A DNA stretch of 64,000 nt from NCBI GenBank assembly GCA_037974965.1, contig JBBPFI010000017.1, positions 558,001-622,000 of the forward strand, given 5' to 3'. The stretch comes from Dacryopinax spathularia (taxonomy: Eukaryota > Basidiomycota > Dacrymycetes > Dacrymycetales > Dacrymycetaceae). The notes beneath the pieces were generated by a model, which was given only the letters and a program-made list of their open reading frames with translations, ran no database searches and had not been told where the DNA came from. Made by a program: the position numbers and the translations under genes. Numbering within the stretch: position 1 is the first letter of the stretch; the number at the start of each line of letters is the position of its first letter. Shown here piece by piece: positions 49,734-60,372 of this stretch.

Positions 49734-50986
49734 TCAGTTCTCGCCCCCACGACCAAGCACGATCTTGCCCTTCATCGCCAAATCCTCCAGAATTCCAAAC
49801 AGTACCTCGTCGATAGCGATACCGTGCTTCTTACAGAAGATCAGAACGACTGCAATACATGTCAGCCTGCGATGTTAAAGGTGGAGTAAGACTTACTCGT
49901 GAGGATGAGGAAGGTGCGAGGATTATACTTGATGACGACCCAGCAACCGATGAGAGCCAGCTCGAGCCAGAGGAGAAGAACGCCCAAGGCTTCCGTCGCC
50001 TCGTAGAGCGCCCAGGCGGACCAGGTGTACTCGGCGACCTCCTCGTTCGTGGTAAAGAAGGTGCTGACGGCGGCGAGCGTCTGCACTGCCTTCTCCATGA
50101 CGTGCTTCACGCCATCGTAGCCGGCGCGGGCATTCGGGCCAAGGGGCATGGGCTTGGGCGGGGGAGGTTCATTCGCGGAGGTCGGCAGTGACTCGTTGCC
50201 CGCCGTCTGCCTTCCACGGGGGGCGTGGTACTCGGTAGTCGCCGCCTGAACGGCAGCATTCGTGCGCATGATACGGTTGCGCAGGGCGAACTTCACCTCG
50301 TTGAGCGTGGGCGGGCGGTTCAGGCCGGGAGGAAGAGGCACCCCGGGAGCCAGGATGTGCTCCTCGTCCTCGACCTCCTCCTCCTCAACACTGGCGATGG
50401 TGCTGAGGGAGCCCGGCGGACCACACAAATTCCCCTGGAAAGGTGTTAGAGGCTGGCGAAGATGCGCCAACATAATACTTCACCAGAAGTATTATGCTGG
50501 GATTCAAGAGGTACTCACCTCACGGGCTTGCCTCAAGTACAAGGTCGCCAGCAACTCCTTCGTCAGCTCTACATCTCCCTTGCCGGCCGCATCCAAGTAC
50601 TGTTGAGCAATCGTCATCTGCGCGAACCGAGGATCGTCCGGATCGACCAGGATCTCCCTACGAATGCGGTCGAGCGCAGCACTCTTGCGGGTCGCCCTGA
50701 GGGCGGGATTGTCGGCGTCGTCCTCCGAGTAGGTAGATCCCGAGCTCAAGGAGCTCGTCTCGCTCTCCTGGTTCTCCTCGACGGGGACGTTCTTCTTGCT
50801 GGTTTCACCGTCGAGCTCGTCCTTGCTTTTGGAGCCCCCGGCGGTCTTCTTCATCTCCTCCTTTTCCTTCACCCTCCGGAACGCACGATCCAGCAACTCA
50901 CCCAGAACCGTTTCCTTCGCCCAATCTTTGACCACCATCTCCGTCAACTCCAAACCTTCGGTGTCGTCAAGGGTCAGCGTCGACAT
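49734..50986 (-). CDS. Transposon gene A: probable membrane protein, unknown function
   Basis: Three exons (50986-50519, 50434-49897, 49849-49734) join to 373 aa. The start is MSTLTLDDTEGLELTEMVVK. The first 90 residues are charged and helical (WAKETVLGELLDRAFRRVKE), followed by an acidic/Ser linker. The C-terminal part has a hydrophobic stretch LGVLLLWLELALIGCWVVI and, after NPRT, FLILTIVLIFC, which would make two membrane-spanning helices or a hairpin. Intron 1 (50518-50435) contains one motif copy, antisense to the gene. I recognise no family. A membrane protein in a CACTA-type element is unexpected; it could be a captured host gene. Divergent from gene B. Confidence 0.7.
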
Positions 50987-51600
50987 CTTGCTTTTCGAAG
51001 CTGTCGTCTTGATGCAGGTCGTCGTCGAAAAGGAAAGAGAGATAAAGGCAAGCGATGCGCTGGCGCGCTGATGACTTCGCTTTGAGCACGGATATTGCTT
51101 CCGCGCGCTTCTAGCCGTATCGACGGTTGTGCGAGCGTGTATGCACAATGGGAAAGAAGCCTCTACACGAGGCTTACTCGCCACAATCGTGAGTGAAGCA
51201 ATTTATATTTATTAGAGCATGTGAACTTCACTTACCTGGTGAAGTATTATGTTGGTGCACTCTCGTTGAACTGGAGAATCTTGTCTTTGAGGGTGGACTA
51301 GTGGTATTATAAAGTTATTTCATTGTCATGAAAGTTCTGACAATATGAATGGAATAGATGGGCGCTTATGGTCACGTGATGAGAGGTGGGGCTGACATGC
51401 AGCACAGCTCAGCGGACGCAGTTGTCTTCTCGCTGACAACGACCTCATCACCTACCTACAAGAAACCCACCTACAGTTTATCTTCAAAGAAGAGAGAGAA
51501 ATCAAGCAAGTGAGTTCAAATAGTAGTCCCAGTATCTGGCGTGTACTCATGGTTTGGCAGAGGTCGGCGGGCTAGACCAACCAAGCCTGAACGAACGGAG
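50987..51600. promoter_or_regulatory. Divergent promoter region of transposon genes A and B
   Basis: About 610 bp between the A start and the B start. It contains a minus-strand motif copy (51238-51262, variant) and an AT-rich stretch near 51.30 kb. A plus-strand motif copy overlaps the right edge. No firm TATA box identified. Confidence 0.45.
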
Positions 51601-52827
51601 ATGCGCCAACATAATACTTCACCTTTCGCCATCGGCCTGCGCGATGGCCCGGTCGCCGACACTGCGGCCAACCCCGACCCCGGTGGTACTGCGGAGTTGG
51701 GTCGGCAGGTTCAACCTGCAATTCTCGCCGCCAGCCCGAGTGGTGGCCCGGTCGCCGACACTGCGACCAACTTGGACTTTGTCTGTACGGCAGCCACGGA
51801 CGTGCTTCACGAGAACGCTTCAACCTTGCTCTCAAACATCCGGCTGCCAGATCACACTACTATTGTGGTTCCCCCTGACCCTGCTAGGGGGATCTTCTAC
51901 GGCGTTCCTTCGACGGGCAATGAGGAGTGGGACGCGGATATCCGGCTCTTGGCATTTCTTCGAGCCCACCCTGAAGCGCTCCCTCGGATGGAAGAAATGG
52001 CTACACGGATCATTCGTCTCAATCAGAAACATGGCAGGCCTGTCGATGAGCGCGTGCACAGACTTCTTGCCCTTGTTCACGTGGCTCGTGGTCCTCCTGT
52101 GTACGCACCGACCGTCTCGGAGGCTTGGAGTGCACAAGGCATCGGTGCACCTCCTTCATACGAGACGGCTTTGGCCAGTCCTCCTGTCGAAATCAACCCT
52201 CCTGTCGAAATCAACCCTCCTGTCGAAATCAACCCTCCTGTCGAAATCAACTCTCCTGTCGAAATCAATCAATATGTTCTCCATCCCAGTGCGAACCTGG
52301 AGAGCACGAATGTGGTCTCAGGCGTGAGATCACAAGACGACGGCCATCTTGATACCAACCACCTTGATGTTATCGCCAGCCCTGTCAACTCTCAATTTGC
52401 TCTCCATGCCAACGCATGTGCACCTGAAGACAACAGCAGCTCGATCGACACCGTGAGCAGCTCGGCGATTGGCGATATTCCGGCGAACACTGTCACTTCA
52501 TCCAGCCTTGATACGGTATCCTCATCTTGCGACACCCACAATCTTACCATGCCAGCTGAGGCTGTCAGATCTCACAGAACCTCTGCACTCAGCAAGATAG
52601 CCGCACGCGGGAAGACCAATCTCAAGCGCAACCCCAAGAGTAGCGTGAAACCGAAGACATCTTCTAACGTCGACTCTGCGGAGGCTCGAGCTAGGCCCAC
52701 CCAGCAACCCAGGTCGTGGTTTGCGCAGCAGTGGGCCGAGGGTCGTCGTAATGGTTATGCTTTCCAGGCAGAATGTCGCGCAATGAAGGAGGAGTACCTC
52801 GGGGGTAACAGAGTTATCGTGGCTTAG
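51601..52827 (+). CDS. Transposon gene B: PPVEIN-repeat protein with PPxY motif
   Basis: A single open frame of 408 aa from the first in-frame ATG at 51601, which lies inside a copy of the 24-bp motif, so the protein begins MRQHNTSP. Upstream frame is open for about 20 codons without ATG, so an extra 5' exon is possible. Residues about 85-190 look folded (DHTTIVVPPDPARGIFYGVP, LRAHPEALPRMEEMATRII). APPSYETAL is a PPxY motif of the kind bound by WW domains. Five 6-residue PPVEIN repeats (52180-52269) follow, then a Ser/Thr-rich tail with basic clusters (KTNLKRNPKSSVKPK) and a C-terminal RSWFAQQWAEGRRNGY. No family recognised. It may be a second element protein that binds DNA or the transposase; that is inference. 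Confidence 0.6.
   Translation: MRQHNTSPFAIGLRDGPVADTAANPDPGGTAELGRQVQPAILAASPSGGPVADTATNLDFVCTAATDVLHENASTLLSNIRLPDHTTIVVPPDPARGIFYGVPSTGNEEWDADIRLLAFLRAHPEALPRMEEMATRIIRLNQKHGRPVDERVHRLLALVHVARGPPVYAPTVSEAWSAQGIGAPPSYETALASPPVEINPPVEINPPVEINPPVEINSPVEINQYVLHPSANLESTNVVSGVRSQDDGHLDTNHLDVIASPVNSQFALHANACAPEDNSSSIDTVSSSAIGDIPANTVTSSSLDTVSSSCDTHNLTMPAEAVRSHRTSALSKIAARGKTNLKRNPKSSVKPKTSSNVDSAEARARPTQQPRSWFAQQWAEGRRNGYAFQAECRAMKEEYLGGNRVIVA
52180..52269 (+). repeat. Five 18-bp tandem repeats in gene B
   Basis: Unit CCTCCTGTCGAAATCAAC, five times in frame (PPVEIN; the fourth copy ends before Ser-Pro in place of Pro-Pro). Near-perfect copies imply recent slippage. Confidence 0.9.
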
Positions 52828-53497
52828 AATTTGGTCTATCTTCTAAGGCTGATCCCTGCGACCCCCCTCCCCTTCTTTTGAATAAAGCGCCTCATGTCAA
52901 CCTATGCCCTATGCCTGTACTTACGCCTTTAGGGCGAGTCACTCCTTGAATCACACTCGTTTAGTTATATTGGCGTGTCCAAAGGATCCACAGTGCGGTG
53001 CGACGTTGATATCGTGCAGGATGATGGTGACGTGGCCTCGCGATATATCAGATCCCTGGTTCAACATCCCGATCATCAATGAGCCTTATCGCGAAGGAGA
53101 CGAGTACTTCTCTTTCTCTATCGCACTAGTACTGGCGCCAGCTCGACCATCTCGCACTCCCTCCTCAACCACTATACACCTTCTTCGCAGATGTCAATGC
53201 GGATTCGCCCTTTCAGCAATCTGACTGGGCAAGCGGTCCTCGCCAAACCATGGACGGCGGCATCAGCGAGATCCTGGGCAGAAGCGCCTGGTATTCGGAG
53301 ACGGATCACCGCCCGATTCAAACGAGAAGGGGCCTGGCAACGAGAATGATTGGAGATCAAAGGCAGAATTTATAGCTTGGGCAGAGTGTGGAGCAGTTGA
53401 ACTTGTTTTGCTTTATCCGCTTGGTGCGCCTTGGTCTTCAGTGCCTTCGAGCGAAAGGCAGTATTGACGAAGCCCAGTCCACAGCATCATCGCCTGC
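52828..53497. other. Intergenic between genes B and C
   Basis: About 670 bp. An open frame of 106 codons (52904-53224) shows no family pattern, and I do not call it a gene. It should hold the B 3' end and the C promoter, unless C has untranslated 5' exons here. Confidence 0.4.
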
Positions 53498-56400
53498 ATG
53501 GGGCCAAAGTCGGAGCTTCCTATCCTCTGTCGATGTCCGGAGTGCCTGGTGCAACATGCACCTGCTGGTCGCGAGTGGTGGTCTCTCGGCGCCTATAAAA
53601 AGCACCAAGCGAAGCCGAAGAATGTCAGATCACGACTTCTCCCCGTACGATCCACGCTGCACTCCGCGGGGCAAGCTACGTCCAACTCTCGTCTCCGTCG
53701 ACGGGAAGAAGCTCGAGAAACAGCCTTCAGCGATGCAAGCGAAAGCCTTCTGCAATCGGTCCCAGCCTCCGAGCAGTCAGACCGCCAAGGCGAAGCACCT
53801 GAACCGCTCAATCGCGGTTTTGCACAGGTGCCTGAAGCAGCGTCCAACAGCGCCTCGACAGTAGGACCAGAAACTGGTTCGAGAGACGCCAACATAATAC
53901 TTCACCAGCAGGAGGTCCAACCACCCACACTGGAGGAGGGGCCACCCCCATATCAGCCTATGACCTCAACTGTCACTCCAGCCGGCTTCGACGGCCTCGG
54001 AATGATGATCGGAGCTCTCTGGCGCCTGCCTGAGGCTGAAGACAGCCTCGGAAGCCTCATGCAGAACCTCGACCAGCAGATAACGGCCATGGACACCGAT
54101 CCATACGAGGTCGACGGCGACTGCCCCAAAGAGCACGACTTTCAGAATAGTAAGGACTCGGAGAAGGGGTCGGAGGGGGGAGACGAGGAGAGCGTACAAC
54201 GGGACATGGTTCAGGATGTATCGGGACAGGCTGACGAGCCTGTCCTGCAGGAACAGGAGGCTCAGGGGGAGCGAGAAGCAGGAAGAGAACGCGAAGACCA
54301 GGCGGATGAACATGAGTTGGAGGAAGAAGGGAGTGAAGAGGAGGAGGACGAAGATCAAGTGGAGGAGCCAAGCCATGGTGACGACGGCTCGGACCTTGGG
54401 ATTGACATCAGCCTATTGGACATCGACCTTCCCCAAAGCGATCAAGCCCCGGTCGATCGTCAACATCCGGCGAGCCGATACGAGCAACTCCACGAGCACC
54501 CCGCCGTCCGCGCGATGGCGCTGCTTTTAACATACCTGCATGCGGTCTTTCACCTACCCCATGCTGGATGTAACATTCTACTGTCTACGTTCAACTTCCT
54601 CTGCTTATACTACGGCATTCTTGGCGACGAGTCGGGGAAACCAGCGCAAGAGAAGGCACCTCGGACGCTCAGAACTATTTACAACCGCGGCGGCTTTGAT
54701 GATCGCTTCGAAAAGCGTATTGTGTGCCCTCAATGCTGGGAAGTAGCACCGAAATCAGCCGACGAATCGACTTACCCGATATGCCTATCCTGCGGAGTAT
54801 CCCTTTACGACGACCCATCCCCGCATCAGGCCAAACAATCACGAAGGCCCCGTCTCCAGGCGCCGTACGACCTACTTTCACAGCAACTGGTCGACGTTCT
54901 CCAACAACCAGGAATGGAAGACGCCTGTACTCGATATCTAGACCGGGACGTCAAGCCCGGCACCTACGGTTGCATTCAAGACGGAACGGTGTGGAGAGAT
55001 CTCAAAGCAGCGGACGGAAGGCTCTTCTTTCCAGCATCGAGGGCCGAAGAGCTCGAGCATCATGATGAGCTCCGATTGGGAGTAGCGGTGTCCTTGGACT
55101 GGTGAGTCTCCATCAGCTCTTCACCAGATCATACCCACAGACTGATCTCCTGTAGGTTCAATCCCAAGACTTCCAACGAATCCGCGCCGTACAGTACGGG
55201 CGCTTTGTCCGTGCAGATCGCGAACCTCCCCCCTGAAAACAGGTGAGCATCCCAGCCAGTATGTGGCGGCATCCCAGATGCGCCAACATAATACTTCACC
55301 TTGACTTCCATCTTTTACCCTTCCCGCTGCTCCCCTCCTTGCCTTTCTACCCCATTATCCTCTCTCTTCTCTCCCCCCCCCCCCCCCCCCCCCCGGCCCC
55401 CCCTCTTGCTCTTCCTCACACCCTTATGTGGGGAGTATCATATTGGCGAACATCGCATTCGATGTGCGCCAACATAATACTTCACCTCCACTCTTGTCCT
55501 CCCCCTCCCCGTCCCTCCCCCCACCCCCCCTTCTCGGCTGCTGTGTTGTCGCATCCTGCGAGATGCGCCAACATAATACTTCACCTCCCCCCCCCTCCCC
55601 CCCCCCCTTCCCGCCCCCCCCCCCCCCCCCCCCTCCCCCTTCCCCCCCCTCCCCCCCCTTCCCGCCCCCCCCTTCCCCCCCCTCCCCCCCCTTCCCGCCC
55701 CCCCCTTCCCACCCCCCCCTTCCCGCCCCCCCTTCCCCCTCCCCCCTCCTTCACCCTTCCTTCGACTCCCTGCATTGGGGAGTATCATATTGGCGAACAT
55801 CGTAACCGATGTGCGCCAACATAATACTGGTGCCCACTCCCTTCAAGTGCGGACCCTCCGCTTTACCTTCCTTCCGCTGCCTACGGTTCCTTCTTGGCTG
55901 TTGTGTTGTCGCATCCTGCGAGATGCGCCAACATAATACTTCACCAGTCGGATACCTGGAGGCCTTGACGTGGTCGCATCCTGCTGAGATGCGCCAACAT
56001 AATACTTCACCTGGAGGGATGCTGATCTTCATCCAGGTACCGCGTCTACAACCTTTGCCTCTGTGCAGTGTTGCCCGGACCCAATGAACCGAGCAGCGAC
56101 AACCTTCAGCGCTTCCTTCGCTTGTTCGTCGATGACCTCCTGCGGTTGTACCTGCATGGAGTCAAGATCAACACTCCGAAATATCCACAAGGCCGTACCG
56201 TCCGCGTAGCACTCGTAGCGCTCGTTTGTGACCACCCCGCACTTTGCAAGGTTGCCGGTTTCGCCGATCAAGCCAGTGCAAGTTGGCCGTGCACGCAGTG
56301 TGATATACGCCGTTCCGAGATTCCGGGGTTCGCAGCCGCTGCTTGTCGTCCGCGAAGGGGCGACCAACACAAGAGACGCGCGGCACGCCATTATCAGCTG

Positions 56401-58634
56401 AAGGGAGAGGAGAAGGATGCTTACGCGCGGCAGTACGGCGTCCGATGGTCAGAGTTCAACAGACTGACGTATTTCGATCCCATCACCATGGCGGTCATCG
56501 ACCCTATGCATAGCCTGCTTCTTGGTGAGTTTCGCACGCAGCGTTGTACTTTCAGGTCAGCTAATGACAATTGCAGGGATGGCTCGCACCATTTGGTATA
56601 AAGTCTGGATTCTGGGAGGTAAGGTGGATAAGAAGCTCAAGCAAGGCAAGCGGGTGATCCTTCGGCCGAGGACAGAACGGGTTGCCCGTGAGCTTGACTC
56701 GGTCCACCAACTTCTTGCAACTGTAAGTGACAACGTGGCATCAATTCGATTCGTGCTGGGCTCACCTTCCGTAGTTTGAAATGCCCAGCTGGTATGCAAA
56801 GCTACCAAGGAGTGTGGGCTACCCTGCGGGCGGCAGCCTGACGTCCGACGAATGGCGAGCTCTTATGATCTTGTATGGACCCGCGGCGGTGAGTTCATTC
56901 CTCGCTGTTCGGCCGTTCCTTACCTGCGAATATGTAGATCCCCCCCGTTCTCACGCGGGCAGCAGAAGAAAGCACGAGAGAGAAGATACGCTTCTACTTG
57001 CCTGGAGACGACACGCCCCATCCTCGAGTTCCCAAGGCTGCTGCTGTCAACTTTTTACGCCTAGCGACTGTCATCAAGATCTTCACCAGGCGAGAAGTTA
57101 CCGAAGACAACCTCGTTCGTGCTTCGGCTCTCTACCGAGAGTTTTTCGAAGAGTTCGTAAGGGTGAGCCATGAATCCAAGTCCCGATTACTTGCCCGCCC
57201 CACCCCATCCTGTTTCCCCTTCGTGCTGGGCATTGTCTCTTTGTCGAGTGGCTGTTGGCCTAGAGATGCGCCAACATAATACTTCACCACTCCTGTTGGC
57301 CTGGAGATGCGCCAACATAATACTTCACCATTCCTGTTCCTCATTTCATCTCCCAACCATCCATCTCTAATCACTTCGTCTCTAGATATATGGCCCGGCC
57401 TCGGTAACTCCGACCTTTCACTGGATTACCCACATGGATGAGCAGATCAGACGGTTCGGCCCTGTCCACGGATTCTGGACCTTCCTCTTTGAACGGCTGA
57501 ATAAGACGCTGAAAGGCTACCGATCGAATTACCATAAGGCTGGGGAAATGGAGATCACGTTTGCTCGTGAGTTCAAGCGCTACGTCAGCTTGATACGTAC
57601 GGTATGTGGATGATTACTTCGCGAGCATGTGCCACTTCTGACCGAGTTATTCCCGCAAGACGACGGTGCTGAAGCAAAGGACCGATGACGCTCCTGCACA
57701 GCACCTTGGCGAGCTGTTGTCGCAGGAGGCGCGGGATTTGGCCAACAGCGGAGCGCTTCGAGAACTCACTGAGGTGGACCGGGAATCTGAAGGGAATGTC
57801 AATACCTGTGAGTCCCGATGTTGCGTGTTGCTGGCCGAACGCTCAATGTAGATGCAGCACACCTACCGTGCATTCCCGAAGGACAGGGATTGAGCACTCA
57901 TCTCGACGAGCTGACTTACCTTGCTCTCCTCAAGTGGTACACCCAGCGAGGCCAGCAAGTGCATCACGAGCGCGCACGCACGTTCCCATCGGGCAGTGCG
58001 ACGCTAGGCCGAAGCATAATCGCTTACACGGCGTTGATCTGGGAGGAGAAGCGTCGGATACGCACCACTCTTGCAGATCGTTGTCAGAAACGGGATGCGC
58101 TGCTGCTGACTCGCCTCCACCAGGGCTTTTCTTGGGTGGGCGAGCTACGTCAAGTATTTCTGCACCACCAGGACATGTCGAGGCTTTTCATGGAAGTTGC
58201 ATGGCTGGTACCCTTGCCTGAGGTGTCCTGGCTGACGGAGCTGTACCGGCCTTTGTAAGCTCATTCAACCCTTGGGAGATGCGCCAACATAATACTTCAC
58301 CTGAAGTATCTTCTTTACAGCCTTGAAATATGCTTACCATTATGTGTAGCCGCGAGCTCGAGATTGGTTGCTGGCAATGTGGCAAGTACCTAACCCAGGA
58401 CGAACCAGGGCCAGCCGCTATCATGGAAGCTTGCCAGGTTGCCGGAGTAGTTGCGCGTGCGACTGTGGATGTCTTTGAGGGGCACCAGGTGTGGATCACA
58501 ACTGCCTTGACTAAGGTATGTATGGCTCGCACCCAATGTTGGCGATGCGCCAACATAATACTTCACCTGAAACGTCTCATTCACTGTATCTACATCTACT
58601 AACAACTTTTCTGTAGAGTGGAGCCGACCTCTAG
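53498..58634 (+). CDS. Transposon gene C: Plavaka/Tnp2-type transposase
   Basis: Eleven exons join to 1204 aa with no stop: 53498-55101, 55156-55241, 56037-56524, 56577-56722, 56775-56888, 56938-57162, 57385-57601, 57660-57807, 57852-58254, 58350-58515, 58617-58634. Near the N-terminus is a Cys-rich CRCPEC...H...H finger. GPPPYQP (PPxY) lies near residue 150, then a long acidic region (about 200-320) and a CxxC-CxxC ribbon at about 410-432. The core follows family order: LDWFNPKTSN, IANLPPENRYRVYNL, LPGPNEPS, RTVRVALVALVCDHPALCKV, AVIDPMHSLLLGMARTIWY, FGPVHGFWTFLFERLNKTLK. Introns 2, 6, 9 and 10 carry the 24-bp motif in sense. The exon 6 donor could be 57157 instead of 57163 (two codons less). 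It should catalyse excision and insertion of the element. Confidence 0.88.
55242..56036 (+). repeat. 795-bp intron of the transposase with duplicated motif-hairpin block
   Basis: Six motif copies (55276, 55461, 55561, 55808, 55921, 55987). Two blocks about 350 bp apart are similar: each has a hairpin with 22-bp imperfect arms (55434-55455 with 55460-55481; 55781-55802 with 55807-55828), then TGTGTTGTCGCATCCTGCG and an exact motif. C-rich low-complexity tracts (about 55372-55395 and 55584-55745) lie between them. All other introns in the gene are much shorter except intron 6 (about 222 bp), which also holds two motif copies. Confidence 0.8.
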
Positions 58635-58703
58635 AATGACATATGTGTTGCTAATAGAGTGAGTAACCTCTGCCTATGTTCATCTCCCACGACTTACCGG
58701 ATG

Positions 58704-60372
58704 TCAGTCCTCGAACGTTTGCATATCCGCATGAATCCAGCTGCCGGCCGACCAGGTCATTTCTCGCACCATGTTCTCCGTGATTATCGCCGGGCGCTCT
58801 GCAACCTTGAACGAGGGGTTCTCTTTGAGGTAGGTCGGGTCAACCATGAACGCGTACGGCTCATGTCCCGGAGCAATCCTCAAATCGGAGGTCCTGCCTA
58901 AGTCGACGCGGGCTGCGAACGTGTGTTTACCCCTGCGACTCGAATCGTTGACGTCGTTCTCCTCTTTGAGGATGATAAAGGTTGTGTAAACCTTCCAAAA
59001 CTGCAGCGAGGTAAGTTGCTCAATCCCACTCAAGATCAGGTTTGCTTACGATTTCTGACATCCAGAAAGGTCGTCTCAGTTCGAACGCCGACTTGCGATC
59101 GCGCTTCTGCGCGGCACTCAGCTCGCCGCTTTCGCACATCATGCTCCACCACGCCTCTCTAGCATCGGGATCCGGCTCATCGTCCCAGCCAAACTCCTCG
59201 CCGACCCAGTACTCATCGACCAGGGCAACAGCGAGTTCCTTAGCCGCTTCGTCCGACATGTCTTCGTCGTGCGCCTGGGCTTGCAGCTTCGCACCTTTAA
59301 CAAGCCAACCGTATCGCTGTAATAGAATCGGTAAGCTTGTGTCTTCTTCACGGGAATGGAAGACCTACTGTCTCCCGACGTTGCAACAGACGACCTTCCA
59401 AAAGAGATTTATCCAGGCGCGCCTTCTTGATCTCGTCGTGCTCGGCCTCGAACTTTTGCTTCATCTTTCCCCAGATGCCGTGCAGCATGGCTTTGAGGGT
59501 AGGGTGGGAAACCCACTGCTCCTGGGTTGGTGGAACTAGGGCGTTCCTCTGAGGAAGGTGAGTGGTGAAGTATTATGTTGGCGCATCTCCGGGCTGACGC
59601 ACCTTGTGATCGTCTTGCACGATGGAGATCGTCTTTTCGACAATCTCGTAGTTCGCCCCCTCATACCAACCTTCGCTCCAATCTGGGAGCATGTACGGCT
59701 CGGCTCCGACTGGGGCTTCTACTATGACTTCCGCTAGCCGACTTTTGCCCGGCATCTTGCCCCCGTTCTTGCTCTTGTCGAAACCAATCAAACGATGTAA
59801 CGTACTCTTCAGCTTTTTCTGTGGTAAACGTCAGTACTGACTCGTACACTTTGCAGTTAGTGGTGCGCACCAGTAACTTATCGCGCACGGAGGAGTCCTC
59901 CTTCGACAAGTCGCCCCTACGCCTTTTGCCCACAGGCTCCTCGTCTGCGCTCGGCTCATCCCCTCGTACACGCTTGTTTCGAGTTTTCGCCGGGCGTTTC
60001 GTCTCCTGACGTCTCTCAAGCTCCTCGATTCGCTCCTCGGCCTCTTGAAGTTGCTGCTTGGCAGCATCGAGTGCTTCCTCTTGAAGGTCGAGCTTGACGG
60101 ACAAGCCCGTAACGAGGGTTCGGAGACCATTCAGCTCCTTTCGCAGCTTGTCTTGTTCGTCGGCGCAAGGCAGATCACTAGCCTTGATGGACCTGTTAGG
60201 AAGTCAGGAGGTGAAGTATTATGTTGGCGCATCTCGAAGTGAGCGCATATACTTACCAGTCTTCCTCTGCAGATTCGAGCGCGACCAACGCCTTACCCAG
60301 AGCGAGCCGAGCCGACTTGGGCATCTTCTCGATGACCTTAACGAAACGGGCGGAGAGTTGTCCGGAGGTCAT
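58704..60372 (-). CDS. Transposon gene D: coiled-coil, basic protein of unknown function
   Basis: Six exons (60372-60257, 60192-59871, 59818-59603, 59548-59369, 59316-59050, 59000-58704) join to 465 aa with no stop. The N-terminus is MTSGQLSARFVKVIEKMPKS. A coiled coil follows (EEALDAAKQQLQEAEERIEE, LERRQE), then a bipartite nuclear localisation-like stretch (KRPAKTRNKRVRG ... GKRRRGD). The middle has charged helices (WGKMKQKFEAEHDEIKKARL). The end is a mixed alpha/beta region (FWKVYTTFIILKEEN ... MVREMTWSAGSW). Introns 1 and 3 each contain one exact 24-bp motif in the sense orientation. It converges on gene C. I recognise no family; a nuclear DNA-binding or dimerising accessory protein is inferred from composition, comparable in role to TnpA of plant CACTA elements. 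Confidence 0.72.

Larger units (their letters stand above)
49597..60234. repeat. Dispersed 24-bp motif, 18 copies (core GCGCCAACATAATACTTC)
   Basis: The full motif is GA-TGCGCCAACATAATACTTC-ACC. Plus-strand copies start at 50460, 51599, 53884 (variant), 55276, 55461 (variant), 55561, 55808 (partial), 55921, 55987, 57264, 57305, 58277 and 58544. Minus-strand copies start at 49597 (variant), 49636, 51238 (variant), 59564 and 60210. Thirteen are exact over 24 bp. Eleven or more lie in introns: one in gene A, ten in gene C, two in gene D. One overlaps the first ATG of gene B and one is translated in gene C exon 1. I saw no copy outside the element. Spacing is irregular. Confidence 0.93.

Noticed and set aside
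52904-53224. 106-codon frame between genes B and C
   Set aside because: No recognisable domain, weak start context and no supporting splice sites.
53388-53864. 158-codon plus-strand frame overlapping the transposase start
   Set aside because: It overlaps gene C exon 1 in another frame, and only the gene C frame has the Cys-rich finger and continues into the transposase core.
55243-55824. Proline-rich and glycine-rich frames at 55.2-55.8 kb
   Set aside because: They lie within transposase intron 2 and come from C-rich low-complexity tracts.
49597-60234. The 24-bp repeats as a CRISPR-like array
   Set aside because: Spacing runs from about 40 to over 2000 bp, copies lie on both strands and inside introns, and the genome is eukaryotic.
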